Source: Pseudomonas kielensis (GTDB lineage: Bacteria > Pseudomonadota > Gammaproteobacteria > Pseudomonadales > Pseudomonadaceae). From it: 64,000 bases of DNA. The stretch spans positions 1 to 64,000 of the forward strand of contig NZ_JACMYG010000028.1 in the NCBI RefSeq assembly GCF_014236655.1. Reading direction: 5' to 3'. A program made the position numbers and the translations under genes. Below are positions 36,059 to 44,476 of this stretch, piece after piece. The first letter of the stretch is position 1. Each line of letters begins with the position of its first letter. Below the pieces are notes generated by a model. The model saw only the letters and a list, made by a program, of their open reading frames with translations. It was not told the origin of the DNA and did not search any database.

Positions 36059-36691
36059 GTGACTGGCTTGTTTATTACCCTGGAAGGCCCAGAAGGCGCC
36101 GGCAAAAGCACCAATCGCGAATACCTGGCCGAACGCCTGCGTGACGCCGGTATCGAGGTGGTGCTGACGCGCGAGCCGGGGGGGACCCCTTTGGCCGAGC
36201 GCATCCGCGAAGTACTGTTGGCGCCGGTCGAGGAAGTCATGCACCCTGACACCGAGCTGTTGCTGGTGTTCGCGGCCCGCGCCCAGCACCTGGCCGAGGT
36301 CATCCGCCCGGCGCTGGCGCGCGGTGCGGTGGTGCTCTGTGACCGGTTTACCGATTCGACCTACGCCTATCAGGGCGCCGGCCGCGGGTTGTCGCTGGAG
36401 CGTATCGCCGCGCTGGAGACCTTCGTCCAGGGTGATTTGCGCCCGGACCTGACCCTGGTGTTCGATTTGCCGATTGAGATTGGCATGGCCCGCGCCAGTG
36501 CCCGTGGCCGACTGGATCGGTTCGAGCAGGAAGGCCGTGTGTTCTTCGAGGCCGTGCGCGCGGCTTTCCTGCAGCGTGCCGCGGCAGATCCGGGGCGTTA
36601 CCTGTTGGTCGACGCCGCCCAGCCATTGACGCAGGTGCAGCAGGCGCTGGACGTCTTGCTGCCACAGTTGCTGGAGCGTCACCGTGGCTGA
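36059..36691 (+). CDS. tmk: Thymidylate kinase
   Basis: A 210-residue dTMP kinase. The P-loop LEGPEGAGKST contains the usual TMPK elements; REPGGTPLAERIR, the DRF region LCDRFTDSTYAYQGAGRG and the lid LDRFEQE are visible. It starts with GTG at 36059 and overlaps holB by eight bases. Confidence 0.94.
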   Translation: MTGLFITLEGPEGAGKSTNREYLAERLRDAGIEVVLTREPGGTPLAERIREVLLAPVEEVMHPDTELLLVFAARAQHLAEVIRPALARGAVVLCDRFTDSTYAYQGAGRGLSLERIAALETFVQGDLRPDLTLVFDLPIEIGMARASARGRLDRFEQEGRVFFEAVRAAFLQRAAADPGRYLLVDAAQPLTQVQQALDVLLPQLLERHRG

Positions 36692-37670
36692 AGCCTATCC
36701 GTGGCAGGACAGCCTCTGGCAGCAACTGGCCGGCCGCGGGCAGCACGCCCACGCCTATCTGCTCCATGGCCCCAAGGGCATTGGCAAACGCGCCCTGGCC
36801 GAGCGCCTGATGGCGCGCCTGCTGTGCCAGCGGCCAGAGGGCCTGGACGCTTGCGGGCAATGCAAATCCTGCCTGCTGCTCAAGGCCGGCAGTCACCCGG
36901 ACAATTACATCCTCGAACCGGAGGAGGCGGACAAGGCGATCAAGGTCGACCAGGTCCGTGAGCTGGTCAGTTTCGTGGTCCAGACCGCGCAGTTGGGCGG
37001 GCGCAAGGTGGTGCTGATCGAGCCGGTGGAGTCGATGAACACCAACGCCGCCAACGCCTTGCTCAAAAGTCTCGAAGAGCCGTCCGGTGACACCGTGCTG
37101 TTGCTGGTCAGTCACCAGACCAGCCGCCTGTTGCCGACCATCAAGAGTCGCTGTGTGCAGCAGGCCTGTCCCTTGCCCAGCGAGGCCATGAGCCTGGCGT
37201 GGCTGGCCCAGGCCTTGCCTGATTGCTCTGAAGAGGAGCGCGTCGAGTTGCTGACCCTGGCGGCCGGCTCGCCGTTGGCAGCCGTCACCCTGCAGGCCCA
37301 GGGCGTACGCGAACAGCGGGCGCTGGTGGTCGACGGGGTCAAGAAACTGCTCAAGCAACAGCAGTCACCCACCCAACTGGCCGAAGGCTGGAATGCGATC
37401 CCGCTGCTGTTGTTGTTCGACTGGTTCTGCGACTGGTCGAGCCTGATCCTGCGTTATCAGCTGACCCAGGATGAAGCCGGCCTGGGCCTGGTGGATATGC
37501 GCAAAGTGGTGCAGTACCTGGCGCAGAAGTCCTCCCAGGACAAAGTGCTGAACATCCAGGACTGGATTCTCGCCCAGCGGCAGAAGGTCCTGAGCAAGGC
37601 TAACCTCAACCGTGTGCTGCTGCTCGAAGCCCTGCTGGTGCAGTGGGCCGGGTTGCCGGCTCAACGTTAA
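36684..37670 (+). CDS. holB: DNA polymerase III subunit delta'
   Basis: A 328-residue clamp-loader subunit. The P-loop-like segment HGPKGIGKRAL is at about residue 27, the zinc module CGQCKSCLLLKAGSHPD at about 52-68, and SLEEPSGDT with SRC (TIKSRCVQQ) marks the sensor region. The GTG start lies inside tmk. In P. aeruginosa the next gene is pilZ; here only 60 bp separate holB from the tatD-type gene. Confidence 0.92.
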   Translation: MAEAYPWQDSLWQQLAGRGQHAHAYLLHGPKGIGKRALAERLMARLLCQRPEGLDACGQCKSCLLLKAGSHPDNYILEPEEADKAIKVDQVRELVSFVVQTAQLGGRKVVLIEPVESMNTNAANALLKSLEEPSGDTVLLLVSHQTSRLLPTIKSRCVQQACPLPSEAMSLAWLAQALPDCSEEERVELLTLAAGSPLAAVTLQAQGVREQRALVVDGVKKLLKQQQSPTQLAEGWNAIPLLLLFDWFCDWSSLILRYQLTQDEAGLGLVDMRKVVQYLAQKSSQDKVLNIQDWILAQRQKVLSKANLNRVLLLEALLVQWAGLPAQR

Positions 37671-37730
37671 ACCGCGCTGCCCGGACGTTGTCCGGGTGCC
37701 CCACCCATACGATTTAGTTGCAGCCTCACT

Positions 37731-38519
37731 ATGCTTGTAGATTCCCATTGCCATCTCGACCGTCTCGACCTTGCCGCCCACGACGGCTCCCTGGACGCTG
37801 CCCTGGAAGCGGCGCGCCAGCGTGGGGTCGGGCATTTCCTGTGTATCGGCGTCAGTGCCGACAACGCGGCCGACGTCAAGGCGCTCGCCGAGCGTTATGA
37901 CGACGTCGACTGTTCAGTGGGCGTGCACCCGCTGGACGTCCAGCCGGGCGCGGCGCCGGCGCTGGACTGGCTGTTGCAGGAACTCAACCACCCGCGGGTG
38001 GTGGCCATTGGCGAGACTGGCCTGGACTACCATTACGAGCCAGAGGCGGCCGAACTGCAGCAGCAATCCTTCCGCCTGCACCTGCAAGCCGCCCAGCAAA
38101 CGGGCAAGCCGGTGATCGTCCACACCCGTGGTGCGCGCGCCGACACCCTGGCCTTGCTGCGTGAGGCCGCCTTGCCTCAGGCGGGCGTGCTGCATTGCTT
38201 CACCGAAGATTGGGACATGGCCAAGGCGGCGCTGGACCTGGGCTTCTACATCTCGTTGTCCGGCATCGTCACCTTCCGCAATGCCGATGCCCTGCGCGAC
38301 GTCGCGAGCAAGGTGCCGGCCGATCGCCTGTTGGTGGAAACCGATTCCCCCTACCTGGCGCCGATTCCCTACCGTGGCAAGCCGAACCTGCCGCAATACG
38401 TGCGCGAAGTGGCGGAGTTCCTGGCGATGCTGCGCGGTGAATCCTACGAGCGGTTTGCCGAGCAGACCACCGAAAACTTCAAGCGGCTGTTCCCCCTGGC
38501 CCACGTCAAGTCGGCGTGA
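37731..38519 (+). CDS. TatD family metal-dependent hydrolase
   Basis: A 262-residue TIM-barrel metallohydrolase with LVDSHCHLD at the N-terminus, GETGLDYHY, VIVHTRGA, HCFTED and LLVETDSPYLAP, supplying all expected metal ligands. Relatives are 3'-5' DNA exonucleases. By place after holB it is the YcfH-type member. Start ATG at 37731. A short hairpin (CCCGGAC..GTCCGGG, 37679-37696) lies between it and holB. Confidence 0.9.
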   Translation: MLVDSHCHLDRLDLAAHDGSLDAALEAARQRGVGHFLCIGVSADNAADVKALAERYDDVDCSVGVHPLDVQPGAAPALDWLLQELNHPRVVAIGETGLDYHYEPEAAELQQQSFRLHLQAAQQTGKPVIVHTRGARADTLALLREAALPQAGVLHCFTEDWDMAKAALDLGFYISLSGIVTFRNADALRDVASKVPADRLLVETDSPYLAPIPYRGKPNLPQYVREVAEFLAMLRGESYERFAEQTTENFKRLFPLAHVKSA

Positions 38520-38552
38520 GCGACGGCCCTGGGGAGGGGGCAAATCGCAGGC

Positions 38553-38588
38553 AAAAAAAACCCGGGTTCTGGGGGGTGAATCCGGGTT
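38553..38588 (-). terminator. Minus-strand terminator downstream of tatD-type gene
   Basis: The arms AACCCGG / CCGGGTT are 16 bases apart and are followed on the minus strand by eight T. On the plus strand no T-run follows. It could be a distant terminator of the class V aminotransferase gene, whose stop is 170 bases upstream on that strand, or the 3' end of a small RNA lying at about 38590-38700. The flank 38537-38560 is nearly identical to 57430-57453. Confidence 0.7.
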
Positions 38589-38760
38589 AAGACCATTAGG
38601 AGTAAAACAAAGGCACGCGGTCCGTTGGTACCTATATCCACGCGCCACTTGGGGGAGATGACGCGCCGACATTTCAAGTATTGATCAGTATTGCGCCGAG
38701 TCCAGTCTGCTCCCCCGGTTTCTTAAACATATTTGGAATACCGGCGCTTCGCTTGAGTTC

Positions 38761-39894
38761 TCACTGCTTGGCGATGACCGAGACGATGGCGATAGTTTCG
38801 TCGATCACGCGTTTTTCAGTATAGAAATGCGGGGAAAAGCGCACGCCGGGCCCGCGCGGAATACACACCACCTGCTGGGCGGTGAGGGCCTTGTGCACGA
38901 CCTGGTTATCGATGCCGTCGATGCTGAAGGACAGAATCCCCCCGCGCCGGGCCGGATTGAGCGGGCTGTGCAGGGTGATCCCGGCGATTGCGCCCAAACC
39001 GTCCTGCAGCCACTGCACGCGTTCGGCGATCAGGGCGGCCACGGTTGGCATGCCGACTTCTTCCAATAACGACAGACTCGCCTCCAGGGCCATCGCGCCG
39101 AGCATGTTCGGGCTGCCGCACTCGAAACGCCGGGCACTCTTGGCCGGCTCCCAGGTGGTGCGGCTGTAGTCGCCCATGTGTTCAAGCATGTGCCAGCCGA
39201 ATTCGTGCAGCTTGAGTTGTTCGCGCAGTTCGCTACGCACGTAGAACACCCCTAAGCCCTCCGGGCCCAGCAACCATTTGTGGCCGTCGGCCATGGCAAA
39301 GTCGCATTGATAGCTCTGGACATCGAAGGGCAGGGCGCCGAGTTGCTGGATGGCATCGATGCAAAACAGCACGTTTTGCTGCTTGCAGCCGGCTCCCAGG
39401 CGCTGCAGGTCCAGGCGCAGGCCGCTGGCAAATTGTACGGCGCTGACCGACATCAAGCGCGTGCGGGGGCCGCAGGCAGCCAGCAGCGCGCCTTCCGGGT
39501 CATCGCCCTTGAGGCTGGCCTGGATCACTTCGACGCCTTGCGCCGCCAGGGCTTCCCAGACGATGCGGTTGGATGGGAACTCCTCGTCACTGATGACGAT
39601 CTGGTCACCGCTCTGCCAGGGCAGTCCGAAGGCGACAAAAGACAGCGCTTCAGAAGTATTTTTGACCAGGGCGATATCGTCCGTCGATGGCGCGTTTAGC
39701 AGGCGCATCAGGCGTTCACGCAGGCGTTGCTCCAGCGCCATCCAGTCCGAATAGTCCCGCGCGCCCAGCAAAACGTTCTCCTGGGCGAAGCGCGCCACGG
39801 CGCTGGCCGCTCGATTTGGCCACGGCGCGACGGCCGCATGATTCAAATAGCGAAGCCCTGGAGCCTGTACAAATTCATCAAGAAACGTAGTCAT
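38761..39894 (-). CDS. Class V aminotransferase (Csd/isopenicillin N epimerase-like PLP enzyme)
   Basis: A 377-residue PLP enzyme of the NifS/Csd fold. LNHAAVAPWP at the N-terminus, VKNTSEALSFVAFGL, and the PLP lysine in MADGHKWLLGPEGLGVFYV (about residue 203) are clear. The C-terminal part (VCIPRGPGVRFSPHFYT) suits this group. It may be a cysteine desulfurase-like or amino-acid epimerase/lyase enzyme; I see no dedicated partner gene. It is divergent from the TetR regulator with an 80-bp gap, so it may be its target. Confidence 0.82.
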   Translation of the reverse strand: MTTFLDEFVQAPGLRYLNHAAVAPWPNRAASAVARFAQENVLLGARDYSDWMALEQRLRERLMRLLNAPSTDDIALVKNTSEALSFVAFGLPWQSGDQIVISDEEFPSNRIVWEALAAQGVEVIQASLKGDDPEGALLAACGPRTRLMSVSAVQFASGLRLDLQRLGAGCKQQNVLFCIDAIQQLGALPFDVQSYQCDFAMADGHKWLLGPEGLGVFYVRSELREQLKLHEFGWHMLEHMGDYSRTTWEPAKSARRFECGSPNMLGAMALEASLSLLEEVGMPTVAALIAERVQWLQDGLGAIAGITLHSPLNPARRGGILSFSIDGIDNQVVHKALTAQQVVCIPRGPGVRFSPHFYTEKRVIDETIAIVSVIAKQ

Positions 39895-39974
39895 GGTCGG
39901 ATGATCCGTGCAATTTGGCGCAAGTTAGGCATAATACGCGGCTTCGAATTTTGACCCCTACAGACCTTTTTCTT

Positions 39975-40613
39975 ATGCACAAAGAACCTCGTAAGGTCCG
40001 TGAGTTTCGTCGCCGCGAGCAAGAAATTCTCGACACCGCGCTCAAGCTGTTCCTCGAACAAGGTGAAGACAGTGTCACCGTCGAGATGATCGCTGATGCC
40101 GTGGGTATCGGCAAAGGCACCATCTATAAGCACTTCAAGTCCAAGGCGGAGATCTATCTGCGCCTGATGCTCGATTACGAGCGTGACCTGAACGAGCTGC
40201 TGCACTCTGCCGATGTCGATAAGGATAAGGAAGCCCTGTCCCGGGCCTACTTCGAATTCCGCATGCGCGACCCACAACGCTACCGGTTGTTCGATCGCCT
40301 GGAAGAGAAGGTGGTCAAGGGCAACCAGGTGCCGGAGATGGTCGAGGAGCTGCACAAGATCCGCGCCTCCAACTTCGAGCGCCTGACCCTGTTGATCAAG
40401 GGCCGCATCAGCGAAGGCAAGCTCGAAGACGTGCCGCCGTATTTCCACTACTGCGCATCCTGGGCGCTGGTGCACGGCGCGGTGGCGCTGTATCACTCGC
40501 CGTTCTGGAGCAATGTGCTGGAAGACCAGGAAGGCTTCTTCCAGTTTCTGATGGATATCGGCGTGCGCATGGGCAACAAGCGCAAGCGCGATACCGACAC
40601 CCCAGGCAGCTGA
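39975..40613 (+). CDS. TetR/AcrR family transcriptional regulator
   Basis: A 212-residue regulator. The HTH is ILDTALKLFLEQGEDSVTVEM..GIGKGTIYKHFKSKAEIYLRLM, the classical TetR pattern. The C-terminal ligand domain has RDPQRYRLFDRLEEKV. The ATG at 39975 (MHKEPRKVREF) follows a possible CATAAT -10 element at about 39935. It is divergent from the aminotransferase gene and upstream of the MoaA-like gene; a similar TetR-radical SAM pair occurs in P. putida as far as I recall. Ligand unknown. Confidence 0.87.
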   Translation: MHKEPRKVREFRRREQEILDTALKLFLEQGEDSVTVEMIADAVGIGKGTIYKHFKSKAEIYLRLMLDYERDLNELLHSADVDKDKEALSRAYFEFRMRDPQRYRLFDRLEEKVVKGNQVPEMVEELHKIRASNFERLTLLIKGRISEGKLEDVPPYFHYCASWALVHGAVALYHSPFWSNVLEDQEGFFQFLMDIGVRMGNKRKRDTDTPGS

Positions 40614-40690
40614 CTCATTCAGCGGCCTTATTGCGCCATGTTTTCCCTGTATGGCGCAGTGCCCCAGGAATATACTCAGGCTTAGGTATT

Positions 40691-40726
40691 GCTAAAACTT
40701 GATTTGTGAGTCAAGTTTTAGCTTTT
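40691..40726 (+). promoter_or_regulatory. Perfect 12-bp inverted repeat before the MoaA-like gene
   Basis: GCTAAAACTTGA (40691-40702) and TCAAGTTTTAGC (40711-40722) with an 8-base loop, followed by TTTT. It could terminate the TetR gene or act as an operator or leader hairpin for the next gene, 31 bp downstream. Confidence 0.6.
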
Positions 40727-40753
40727 CCGCACCGACTTCCGCCGGAGTAATCC

Positions 40754-41722
40754 ATGATTGTTGACCGACAAGGCAGGCGCTTCCGCAATTTGCGAGTCAG
40801 CCTGACCTCCGCCTGCAACTATGCCTGTACCTACTGCGTGCCTAACGGCAAGCGACTGGTGGCTGCGCAGGACGAATTGTCGGCCGAAGCCATGGCGCGC
40901 GGGGTCGCGTACCTGATCGAGGCGGCTGGCATCGAGCGGCTGCGCATTACTGGCGGTGAACCGCTGGTGAGCCCGAAGCTGGAAACCTTCATGCAGGCGG
41001 TCGGGCAAATGGGCCTGGCCGACATCAGCCTGACCACCAACGGTCAGTTGCTGGGCAAAAAGCTGCCCTTGCTGGTGGATGCCGGCATTCGCCGGATCAA
41101 CGTTTCCCTCGATACCCTCGACCCGGCAGCCTTTCGCAGTATCGCCCGGGGTGGCGATCTGCCGACGGTGCTTGATGGCATGCAGCAGGCCCGTGCCGCG
41201 GGCATCAAGATCAAGGTCAACATGGTACCGCTGCGCGGGCAGAACCTGGATCAGGTGATGCCCTTGCTCGATTACTGCCTGGAGCGCGGCTATGAGCTGC
41301 GCTTTATCGAATTGATGCGCATGGGCCACCTGGCGTCTGACTCGAATGCCTTCCTGCAACAGTTCGTCAGCCTCCAGCAGTTGCTCAGCCTGATTGGCGA
41401 GCGCTACGAATACCTGCAAGCCGATGCGCCGGTGGATGCCACGGCGGTGCGCTATGAAATCCCCGAACTCGGCCATTTCGGCGTGATCGCCAATGAAAGC
41501 GTTCCGTTCTGTCGGACTTGCTCGCGCCTGCGCCTGTCGTCCACGGGCTGGTTGCATGGCTGCCTGTCATCGAGCAATCGGCACTATGTCGGCGACCTGC
41601 TGGACAAGCCCCGTCACCAGGCCTTGCCGGCGTTGCAACGGCTGTTGGTCAAGGCGCTGGGGGACAAGCAGGAAGTGGCATTTTCCGGTGGCGCGACCGT
41701 GATGAAAATCATCGGCGGCTGA
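40754..41722 (+). CDS. Radical SAM protein, MoaA-like GTP 3',8-cyclase
   Basis: A 322-residue radical SAM enzyme. The N-terminal cluster motif is CNYACTYC. The SAM-binding GGEP follows in RITGGEPL. The C-terminal second cluster is CRTCSRLRLSSTGWLHGCL, and the protein ends in IIGG, the double-glycine tail of MoaA. It therefore fits the first step of molybdopterin synthesis. It is not in a moa operon, so it is probably an extra MoaA paralogue or a relative with an altered substrate. The Mo hydroxylase at 17.8-20.6 kb shows the cell uses the cofactor. Confidence 0.82.
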   Translation: MIVDRQGRRFRNLRVSLTSACNYACTYCVPNGKRLVAAQDELSAEAMARGVAYLIEAAGIERLRITGGEPLVSPKLETFMQAVGQMGLADISLTTNGQLLGKKLPLLVDAGIRRINVSLDTLDPAAFRSIARGGDLPTVLDGMQQARAAGIKIKVNMVPLRGQNLDQVMPLLDYCLERGYELRFIELMRMGHLASDSNAFLQQFVSLQQLLSLIGERYEYLQADAPVDATAVRYEIPELGHFGVIANESVPFCRTCSRLRLSSTGWLHGCLSSSNRHYVGDLLDKPRHQALPALQRLLVKALGDKQEVAFSGGATVMKIIGG

Positions 41723-41789
41723 GCTGGCGCGGAAGCTGCATCTTGCCCGGATTCGCCGGTTTTCCGTCACCGGCTTCTGGAGGGTAAGG

Positions 41790-42395
41790 ATGCGTAGCCT
41801 GGTTTTGCTGCTGGCGGTTGTCACGCTTGGCGGCTGCATGACTGTCAGCGACATGGGCGAAGGGGTTCGCTATCAGATGAGCGACGCCGGTTTTCTCGAT
41901 CACAGCGACAGCCGTCGAGTGAACAACCTGCGTATTCAGCCAGACTCGTTCATCTACATTGCCCAGGGGCCGTTCGCCCCGCCGGGCAGTGCCGAGCCGC
42001 GCCCCAACGTGGTTGCCGAACAAGCCTTCAACGGTTTTATCGAGTATTTCCCGATGGTCCGCCGCGCCCGCGCGCCCGAGGGGCTGGATGCCGCCATGGG
42101 TGAGGCCCGGGCCGCCGGCGCCCATTACCTGCTCTACACCCGCTTTGCCAACGCTGACGACCGCATCGGCAACTCCGATGAGTGGCTCGATCAAGAGGCG
42201 GTAGATCGCCTGGGCATCGACAAAGGGGTGATTCAACTGATGTTGATCGAGACCAGCACCCAGTATTTGATTGATACTGCACGGATCAAGAGTCGTGGCG
42301 GTTTACTGACGTTCCACGACACCAGGCCAGAAGATCTGCTGGGCCCGCCGCTGGCGCAATATGCGCGTAGCCTGCTGGGCCTGGGTGATCAATAG
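41790..42395 (+). CDS. DUF4823 family lipoprotein
   Basis: A 201-residue lipoprotein: a signal peptide with lipobox LGGC (Cys at about residue 16) followed by a soluble domain (EYFPMVRRAR, EARAAGAHYLLYTRF) matching DUF4823 as I recognise it. It is probably outer-membrane attached, since no Asp follows the Cys (CMTVSD). It lies 17 bases upstream of the DUF1285 gene. Function unknown. Confidence 0.78.
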   Translation: MRSLVLLLAVVTLGGCMTVSDMGEGVRYQMSDAGFLDHSDSRRVNNLRIQPDSFIYIAQGPFAPPGSAEPRPNVVAEQAFNGFIEYFPMVRRARAPEGLDAAMGEARAAGAHYLLYTRFANADDRIGNSDEWLDQEAVDRLGIDKGVIQLMLIETSTQYLIDTARIKSRGGLLTFHDTRPEDLLGPPLAQYARSLLGLGDQ

Positions 42396-42412
42396 TTCAA
42401 CGGGAGAACAAC

Positions 42413-42973
42413 ATGAGTGGTGCGCAGAAAGCTAACGATCTGCTGGGGCAAATCCCCAAGTCCAAAGGCTTGCCGCCGGTTCATCTGTGGAATCCCGACT
42501 TCTGTGGCGACATCGACATGCGCATCGCCCGCGACGGCACCTGGTACTACCTGGGTACGCCGATCGGGCGCAAGCCGATGGTCAAGCTGTTCTCCACCAT
42601 CATGCGCCGAGATGGTGACGATTATTTCCTGATCACGCCGGTGGAGAAGGTCGGGATCACAGTTGATGACGCGCCCTTCGTGGCCGTGACTCTGGAGGTG
42701 CAAGGCGAGGGCGAAGCCCAGGTGCTGCGTTTCACCACCAACGTCGAGGACGTCACCGAAGCCGGGCCTGAGCACCCCTTGCGAGTGGTCATCGACCCGC
42801 AGACCCAGGAACCCGCCCCCTATGTGCACGTACGGACCAACCTCGAAGCCTTGATCCATCGCAATGTGTTCTACCAACTGGTCGAGCTGGCCGTCACCCG
42901 CGAACTCGACGGTCAGCGTTGGCTGGGGGTTTACAGCGGTGGCGAGTTTTTCCCCATCGGGCTCGAACCCTGA
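42413..42973 (+). CDS. DUF1285 domain protein
   Basis: A 186-residue soluble protein of the DUF1285 family. LPPVHLWNPDFCGDIDMRI, RDGTWYYLGTPIGRKPMVKLFS and DDYFLITPVEKVGI are its conserved blocks, with a C-terminal GVYSGGEFFPIG. Structures of the family show two small beta domains with no assigned role. It probably shares an operon with the lipoprotein upstream. Confidence 0.85.
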   Translation: MSGAQKANDLLGQIPKSKGLPPVHLWNPDFCGDIDMRIARDGTWYYLGTPIGRKPMVKLFSTIMRRDGDDYFLITPVEKVGITVDDAPFVAVTLEVQGEGEAQVLRFTTNVEDVTEAGPEHPLRVVIDPQTQEPAPYVHVRTNLEALIHRNVFYQLVELAVTRELDGQRWLGVYSGGEFFPIGLEP

Positions 42974-43002
42974 TCGCGACTGGCACGAACACCCCCCTAT
43001 CT

Positions 43003-43034
43003 CCTGTAGGAGCATGGCTTGCCCGCGAGCAGGC
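43003..43034. repeat. Pseudomonas REP-like sequence
   Basis: CCTGTAGGAGCATGGCTTGC followed by CCGCGAGCAGGCC resembles the REP core of fluorescent pseudomonads. It lies between convergent genes. Confidence 0.5.
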
Positions 43035-43042
43035 CAGCGCCC

Positions 43043-44263
43043 CTAAGCCTCCTGCAATGCCTGGCTCGCGAGTCGCCAGCGCCACAACAACCGCCCGACC
43101 GTAATCAACCAGTTCAACAGCGCCACGCCCAGCACCACCAGCAGCATCGTCGGCAGCCCTTGCTCGACGATGATCCTGCCCGCCAGCCAGGGAAAGCCGA
43201 ACACCCCGACAAAATAGCCCAGGCTGAACAGCAGCAGGGCTTGTGGGGTGCTGCCGGGCGGCGCTTCGTTGGCCGCCAGGCCATTGATCACCGAGTAGGT
43301 CAGGCCGTAGCCGATACCCAGCACCACGGCGGCGAGCAGGTAGCTCAAGGCATCGTCGACGACGAAACTGAACATCAGCACCGACATCACCATCAACCCC
43401 GACAGTAGGCAGGATGCCCAGTAAGGGTCGCGCCTGACCACGAAGCTGGCAATCAACATGCGACTGGTAATCGCCGCGCTCATGAAGCCAAGAAAAAACA
43501 GCGAGTAATCCAGCGCGCGCTCAGCGGCGTAGCTGGTCTGGAAGCTCGACAGACCGCCGAATACGCAACCACCGAGGCCCACCATAATGATCGGGAACAG
43601 CGCCCTGGAGGACATTACCCGAACCGTCGCCGCCCAGGTGATGCGCGATAGCGAGGCGTTGCCCAACTGGTTGGGTCGTTGCGCAAGCACCGTACCCAGG
43701 CGCCAGAACAGCAGTGCGCCGATCAGGCTGGCGAGGGCGGCGAGGAAAAATGCGCTGCTCAGCGGATAACCCAGGGCGCTGGCGGCGCGCCCCAGCAAGG
43801 GCCCGGACCCGATGCCGGTCATCATGCTGCCCGACAGCAGGGCGAAATACCTGGCCCGTTGCGCCGGGGTGACCAGCATGGCCACGATGATCGGCCCCAG
43901 GGTGTAAAACACGCCCCAGCCCAGGCCCAGGGTCAGGCCGAAAAACAGCAAGGCACTGCCAAATCCCGGCGTCAGGGCAAACCCCAGGCTGGCCAGCACC
44001 AGCAGGCCGCCGAACAGGGCAATCGAACGCGCTGCGCCGAACACGTCCGACAAGTGCCCGGAAACAAGCACCGCGGCGAAGGTGCTGAGCATCGCCGCAG
44101 AAATCACGCTGCCGGCATCGTGCTCGTTGCCGCCCCGTGAGCTGATCAGCAGGGACAGTAAAAAGGTCGAGCCGTAGGACAACGACAGCAGGTAGCTGGC
44201 GAGGCAGAACAGAGCAAACAGTTTTCCCGCGACGGCGGAGTCCGGAGTAGGGCGACGGGGCAT
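43043..44263 (-). CDS. Major facilitator superfamily transporter
   Basis: A 406-residue protein with about twelve hydrophobic segments. The cytoplasmic loop between helices 2 and 3 has the MFS motif A variant SGHLSDVFGAARS. I take the ATG at 44263 (MPRRPTPDSAVAGKL) over one 15 codons upstream. No nearby gene identifies the substrate. It converges with the DUF1285 gene and is divergent from the GNAT gene. Confidence 0.87.
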   Translation of the reverse strand: MPRRPTPDSAVAGKLFALFCLASYLLSLSYGSTFLLSLLISSRGGNEHDAGSVISAAMLSTFAAVLVSGHLSDVFGAARSIALFGGLLVLASLGFALTPGFGSALLFFGLTLGLGWGVFYTLGPIIVAMLVTPAQRARYFALLSGSMMTGIGSGPLLGRAASALGYPLSSAFFLAALASLIGALLFWRLGTVLAQRPNQLGNASLSRITWAATVRVMSSRALFPIIMVGLGGCVFGGLSSFQTSYAAERALDYSLFFLGFMSAAITSRMLIASFVVRRDPYWASCLLSGLMVMSVLMFSFVVDDALSYLLAAVVLGIGYGLTYSVINGLAANEAPPGSTPQALLLFSLGYFVGVFGFPWLAGRIIVEQGLPTMLLVVLGVALLNWLITVGRLLWRWRLASQALQEA

Positions 44264-44476
44264 GGACAGATCTCGTGACCGGTAGGTTGTCGAGCCCCTA
44301 TCTACCACGGCCGGCCCGGGCGTTTGTTCTGTGGTTGGCGGTTTCAGGGTTAGTGAAGAGCGGAGTAACCCCTTTGCTCAGCAACAGCGTGGCCTGCACA
44401 AAGATTGACAGTGCTATGTGACGAACGGCGATTGGCGACATAGTATGGCGTTTTAATTCGTTCTCAAGGGACGTCC

